Source: Pseudomonas sp. (GTDB lineage Bacteria > Pseudomonadota > Gammaproteobacteria > Pseudomonadales > Pseudomonadaceae). Taken from it: a DNA stretch of 8,231 bases. Below, piece after piece: positions 5,656 to 8,231 of this stretch; position 1 is the first letter of the stretch; each line of letters starts with the position of its first letter. A program made the position numbers and the translations under genes. The notes under the pieces were generated by a model. The model ran no database searches. It had not been told where the DNA came from and saw only the letters and a list, made by a program, of their open reading frames with translations. The stretch covers positions 1 to 8,231 of the forward strand of contig JAQZAY010000155.1 of NCBI GenBank assembly GCA_029239415.1, in the 5' to 3' direction.

Positions 5656-8231
5656 ATGACAACCATTGCCGAACTTGGAATACGGGTAGATAGCGGAGAC
5701 GCCACCCAGGCTGCAACCGATCTCGATAGGCTAGCGGAGGCCGGCAAGCGCAGCGAGGAGTCAGCAGGCAGGACTGGGCGAGCATGGGAGTCGGCGCTCG
5801 CCGGCATGCAAGGCGACACCCGGCAGATCGTGGTGGAACTGCAACAGCTCAACGCCAAGCAGGCTCAACTGGCGCAGCAGATGATCACCGTGGGGCATGC
5901 TGTCACCACTGCCTCAACAGCGTTCAGCGGGGCCGCGGCTAACATGACCGCCATGCGCACCGGCGCAGAGAAGGCTGGCCAAGCCCAGACTGTGTTGTCG
6001 ACTGCGAACGACGCAGCCGCGCAATCTGCGCGCCGATCTGCAGAAGGCGCCGAGCAGCAACAGGCCCGTCTGCTTGGCATTGCAAAGGCCTCACTGGAGG
6101 CCAGTGGATACGTTCAGTCGCTGAACCGAGCCACTCAGCAGAGCGTCGAGGTCACTCGCCAGGCAAATACGGTGTTATCAGACCGGGCGAGCCAGCAGGC
6201 TGCCATCGCCAGTAGAGCGCAGGCGATCCTAGCCAGCGAGGACAGACTAGCGGTTGCCTCGAAGGTCACCACAGAAGCCCAGCGCGATGAGGGCAAGGCC
6301 CTGAGCGAACTGCTAGGCAAGATCGACCCAACAGTGGCTGCCCTGGGGCGCCTGGATGACATGGAGCGCAAACTGCAGGGGTACCGGACTTCGGGCGCGC
6401 TCGATGCGGAGACTTTTGGCGAGTACAAAACGAAGCTGGACCAGGCCCGCACTGCGCTGGGCGGCGTGGATGTTGCGCTGGGCAAGACCGGAGTGAGCGC
6501 GAAACAGACTGCTGCCGCGATGCGGATGCTGCCGGCGCAATTCTCAGATGTGGTAGTCAGCCTGCAGGCTGGCCAATCGCCGTTGACCGTTTTGCTTCAG
6601 CAGGGCGCCCAGGTCAAAGACTCGTTCGGCGGTGTTGGTGCTGCTACCCGAGCAATGGGCGGCTACGTCGCTGGACTGGTGACGCCTGTCAACGCTGCTG
6701 CCGCAGCCATTGGAGTTCTAGCGGTTGCTGCCTATCAAGCTGGTAGAGAGCAGGACGCTTTTAATCAAGCGGTGATCATAACTGGGAATTATGCTGGCAC
6801 GTCCGGCGCCAAGCTGACAGACCTGGCCAAGCAGATCAGCGCTACCGTGGGTACCACTGGTGCTGCCGCGTCGACGCTGGCGCAGATCGCTGGCGCGGGC
6901 GATCTCGCCAGCGAGAGCTTCAAGATCGTTGCTACCACAGCGCTCGAAATGGAGAAGGCAACAGGCCGGGCTGTGGATGAAACGCTGGCAGATTTCCGAA
7001 AGATCGCTGATGACCCGGTGAAGGCCGCGGAGGAACTGAACAGACGCTATCACTGGCTGACGGCATCCACGCTCGAACAGGTTCGCGCCTTGGTAGACCA
7101 AGGTGAAAAAACCGAGGCCGTGAGGATAGTTACGGAGCAGTTCGGCGAGACCATGACCCGTCGAGCGCAGCTCATCAGGGAGGAAATGAGCGGCCTGCCC
7201 AAGCTCTTCGATGATATTGGGAGCGCCGCCGCGAAGATGTGGGATGGCATCAAGGGCGTATGGCGTGAGCCGACGCTTGATGACACTGCTGATCGGCTAC
7301 GCCTGCGGATCAGATTCATGGAAAACATCCCTGAAACGCTGTCTGAGGATGCTCGTAAGCGTGCGGGGTTCGATAAGGCGAAGCTAAACGAGTGGAAGGC
7401 CAAGCTGGCCGAAATCGAAGGCCTCTCGAAGCCTGCTACTGGTGTAGTTAGCGCGCAGGGTCAGAGCGACAATGACAAGCTCAATGCGCTGCTCGATCGT
7501 GCCGTTCCGAAGGCTGAGAAATTGGCAGATCGCATGAAAGAAATTGATCGGCTCGTGGCCTCGAGCCGTAAGGAGGGGTTTACCGTTACAGATGAACAGG
7601 TCGAGCAGCTGCGCGCTAAAGCAAGGAAAGACTTCAAGGAGACGAAGACGCCTACAACTCCGGTCAACCTCACAGATGTGAAAGATTCACGCAATGCCTT
7701 GTCCATGATCCTTTCCGACTACCGAGGGTACGAGAAGGAGCTGAGCGCAATCCAGAAGTCTGGCTTGATTTCGCAGGAGGCGGTGTACGCCCAACGGGTG
7801 TCCTTGGCCAAGCGGCAGCGTGCTGATGTAACGGGCGCTTACACGGAGGAAATTCAGGCGCTCGAAGAGGCCAAGGGGTTAGCGTCTACCACCGGCGAGC
7901 AGCGTATTCAACTTGACCAGCGAATCGCAAAGGCTCGCTCTGACATGGTTCGTGCCCAGCGGGAGGCTGACTCCGAGCTAGCGGTGCTGGCTACGAACGA
8001 GCAGGGCAGGCTGGCCAAGCAGGCCCACGCGGTACAAACGTACACCGACGCGCTTGACCAGCAGGTGAGGGCGCTCCAGCTTCAAGGCCAGCGCGCCGCT
8101 GACGGCTTGGGCCTGGGAGATCGCCAGCGCGACCTGCTGGACCAGCAGAACGGCATCACCGACCGCACCAACCAGCAGCGCCTGGACCTGGCCAACCAGT
8201 ACGGCGATGGCTCGCGTGGCATGAGCCTGGA
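5656..8231 (+). CDS. Phage tail tape measure protein, lambda gpH-like (partial, runs off right edge)
   Basis: This frame is open for 858 codons with no stop before the window ends. The product belongs to the lambda gpH type of tape measure proteins, which span the tail tube lumen during assembly, set tail length and help DNA enter the cell. The start MTTIAELGIRVDSGDATQA is typical of siphovirus tape measures. The hallmark segment MRMLPAQFSDVVVSLQ...LLQQGAQVKDSFGG lies at residues 289-329. A hydrophobic Ala/Gly-rich segment follows at about 336-364, a likely membrane helix. The DDPVKAAEELNRRYHWLT region near 452-469 is also family-typical. Long Gln/Ala/Glu/Lys-rich coiled-coil stretches fill the N-terminal 280 residues and residues about 600-850. 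The last visible residues fit the start of the lambda-type C-terminal domain. Leucine CTA (8), arginine AGA (at least 5) and isoleucine ATA (3) codons are more common than in the helicase gene. No tail chaperone gene precedes it. Confidence 0.93.
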   Translation, partial: MTTIAELGIRVDSGDATQAATDLDRLAEAGKRSEESAGRTGRAWESALAGMQGDTRQIVVELQQLNAKQAQLAQQMITVGHAVTTASTAFSGAAANMTAMRTGAEKAGQAQTVLSTANDAAAQSARRSAEGAEQQQARLLGIAKASLEASGYVQSLNRATQQSVEVTRQANTVLSDRASQQAAIASRAQAILASEDRLAVASKVTTEAQRDEGKALSELLGKIDPTVAALGRLDDMERKLQGYRTSGALDAETFGEYKTKLDQARTALGGVDVALGKTGVSAKQTAAAMRMLPAQFSDVVVSLQAGQSPLTVLLQQGAQVKDSFGGVGAATRAMGGYVAGLVTPVNAAAAAIGVLAVAAYQAGREQDAFNQAVIITGNYAGTSGAKLTDLAKQISATVGTTGAAASTLAQIAGAGDLASESFKIVATTALEMEKATGRAVDETLADFRKIADDPVKAAEELNRRYHWLTASTLEQVRALVDQGEKTEAVRIVTEQFGETMTRRAQLIREEMSGLPKLFDDIGSAAAKMWDGIKGVWREPTLDDTADRLRLRIRFMENIPETLSEDARKRAGFDKAKLNEWKAKLAEIEGLSKPATGVVSAQGQSDNDKLNALLDRAVPKAEKLADRMKEIDRLVASSRKEGFTVTDEQVEQLRAKARKDFKETKTPTTPVNLTDVKDSRNALSMILSDYRGYEKELSAIQKSGLISQEAVYAQRVSLAKRQRADVTGAYTEEIQALEEAKGLASTTGEQRIQLDQRIAKARSDMVRAQREADSELAVLATNEQGRLAKQAHAVQTYTDALDQQVRALQLQGQRAADGLGLGDRQRDLLDQQNGITDRTNQQRLDLANQYGDGSRGMSL

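Overview
The window looks like part of a prophage or phage satellite in a GC-rich gammaproteobacterium, most likely Pseudomonas. Three things suggest this: the high GC content with C/G-ending codons, the compact one-strand arrangement of small overlapping genes, and the protein types (TOPRIM primase, DUF927 helicase, lambda-gpH-like tail tape measure). All supported genes lie on the + strand. No tRNA, rRNA, CRISPR array, integrase, insertion sequence or attachment site was seen, so the ends of the element lie outside the window.

Positions 1-3363 form a tight replication cluster: the 3' end of an unknown gene, two small unknown genes, a TOPRIM primase-like protein (687-1577) and a DUF927 ATPase/helicase (1564-3363). 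The helicase has a Walker A motif and what looks like a C-terminal winged-helix domain. Most of the junctions overlap by 4-14 bases, which suggests one translationally coupled operon. Together the last two genes look like a two-gene version of the phage P4 alpha protein, which is a primase, a helicase and an origin binder in one chain.

Positions 3360-3703 are the most structured DNA in the window. Eleven copies of the 7-mer GGGGAAC, six on the + strand and five on the - strand, fall within 228 bp around AT-rich patches. A perfect 16-bp inverted repeat lies near the two edges. The motif is one base from the P4 alpha-binding iteron as I remember it (GGTGAACA), so this is a candidate replication origin. 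The same stretch also carries a small gene split by a one-base frame change. Its two halves make ATGA overlaps with the genes on either side.

Positions 3700-5546 hold three genes of unknown role: a 100-aa protein with a Cys/His cluster, a 199-aa protein, and a 314-aa protein with an N-terminal helix-turn-helix. After a 109-bp gap, a long open frame runs from 5656 off the right edge (858 codons visible). It encodes a lambda-type tail tape measure protein.

The main oddity is the layout. A tape measure gene directly follows a replication/accessory module, with no terminase, portal, capsid, tail tube or tail assembly chaperone genes between them. Either a prophage has lost its structural block here, or this is a satellite-like element that carries its own tape measure. 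Sequence beyond both edges would decide.
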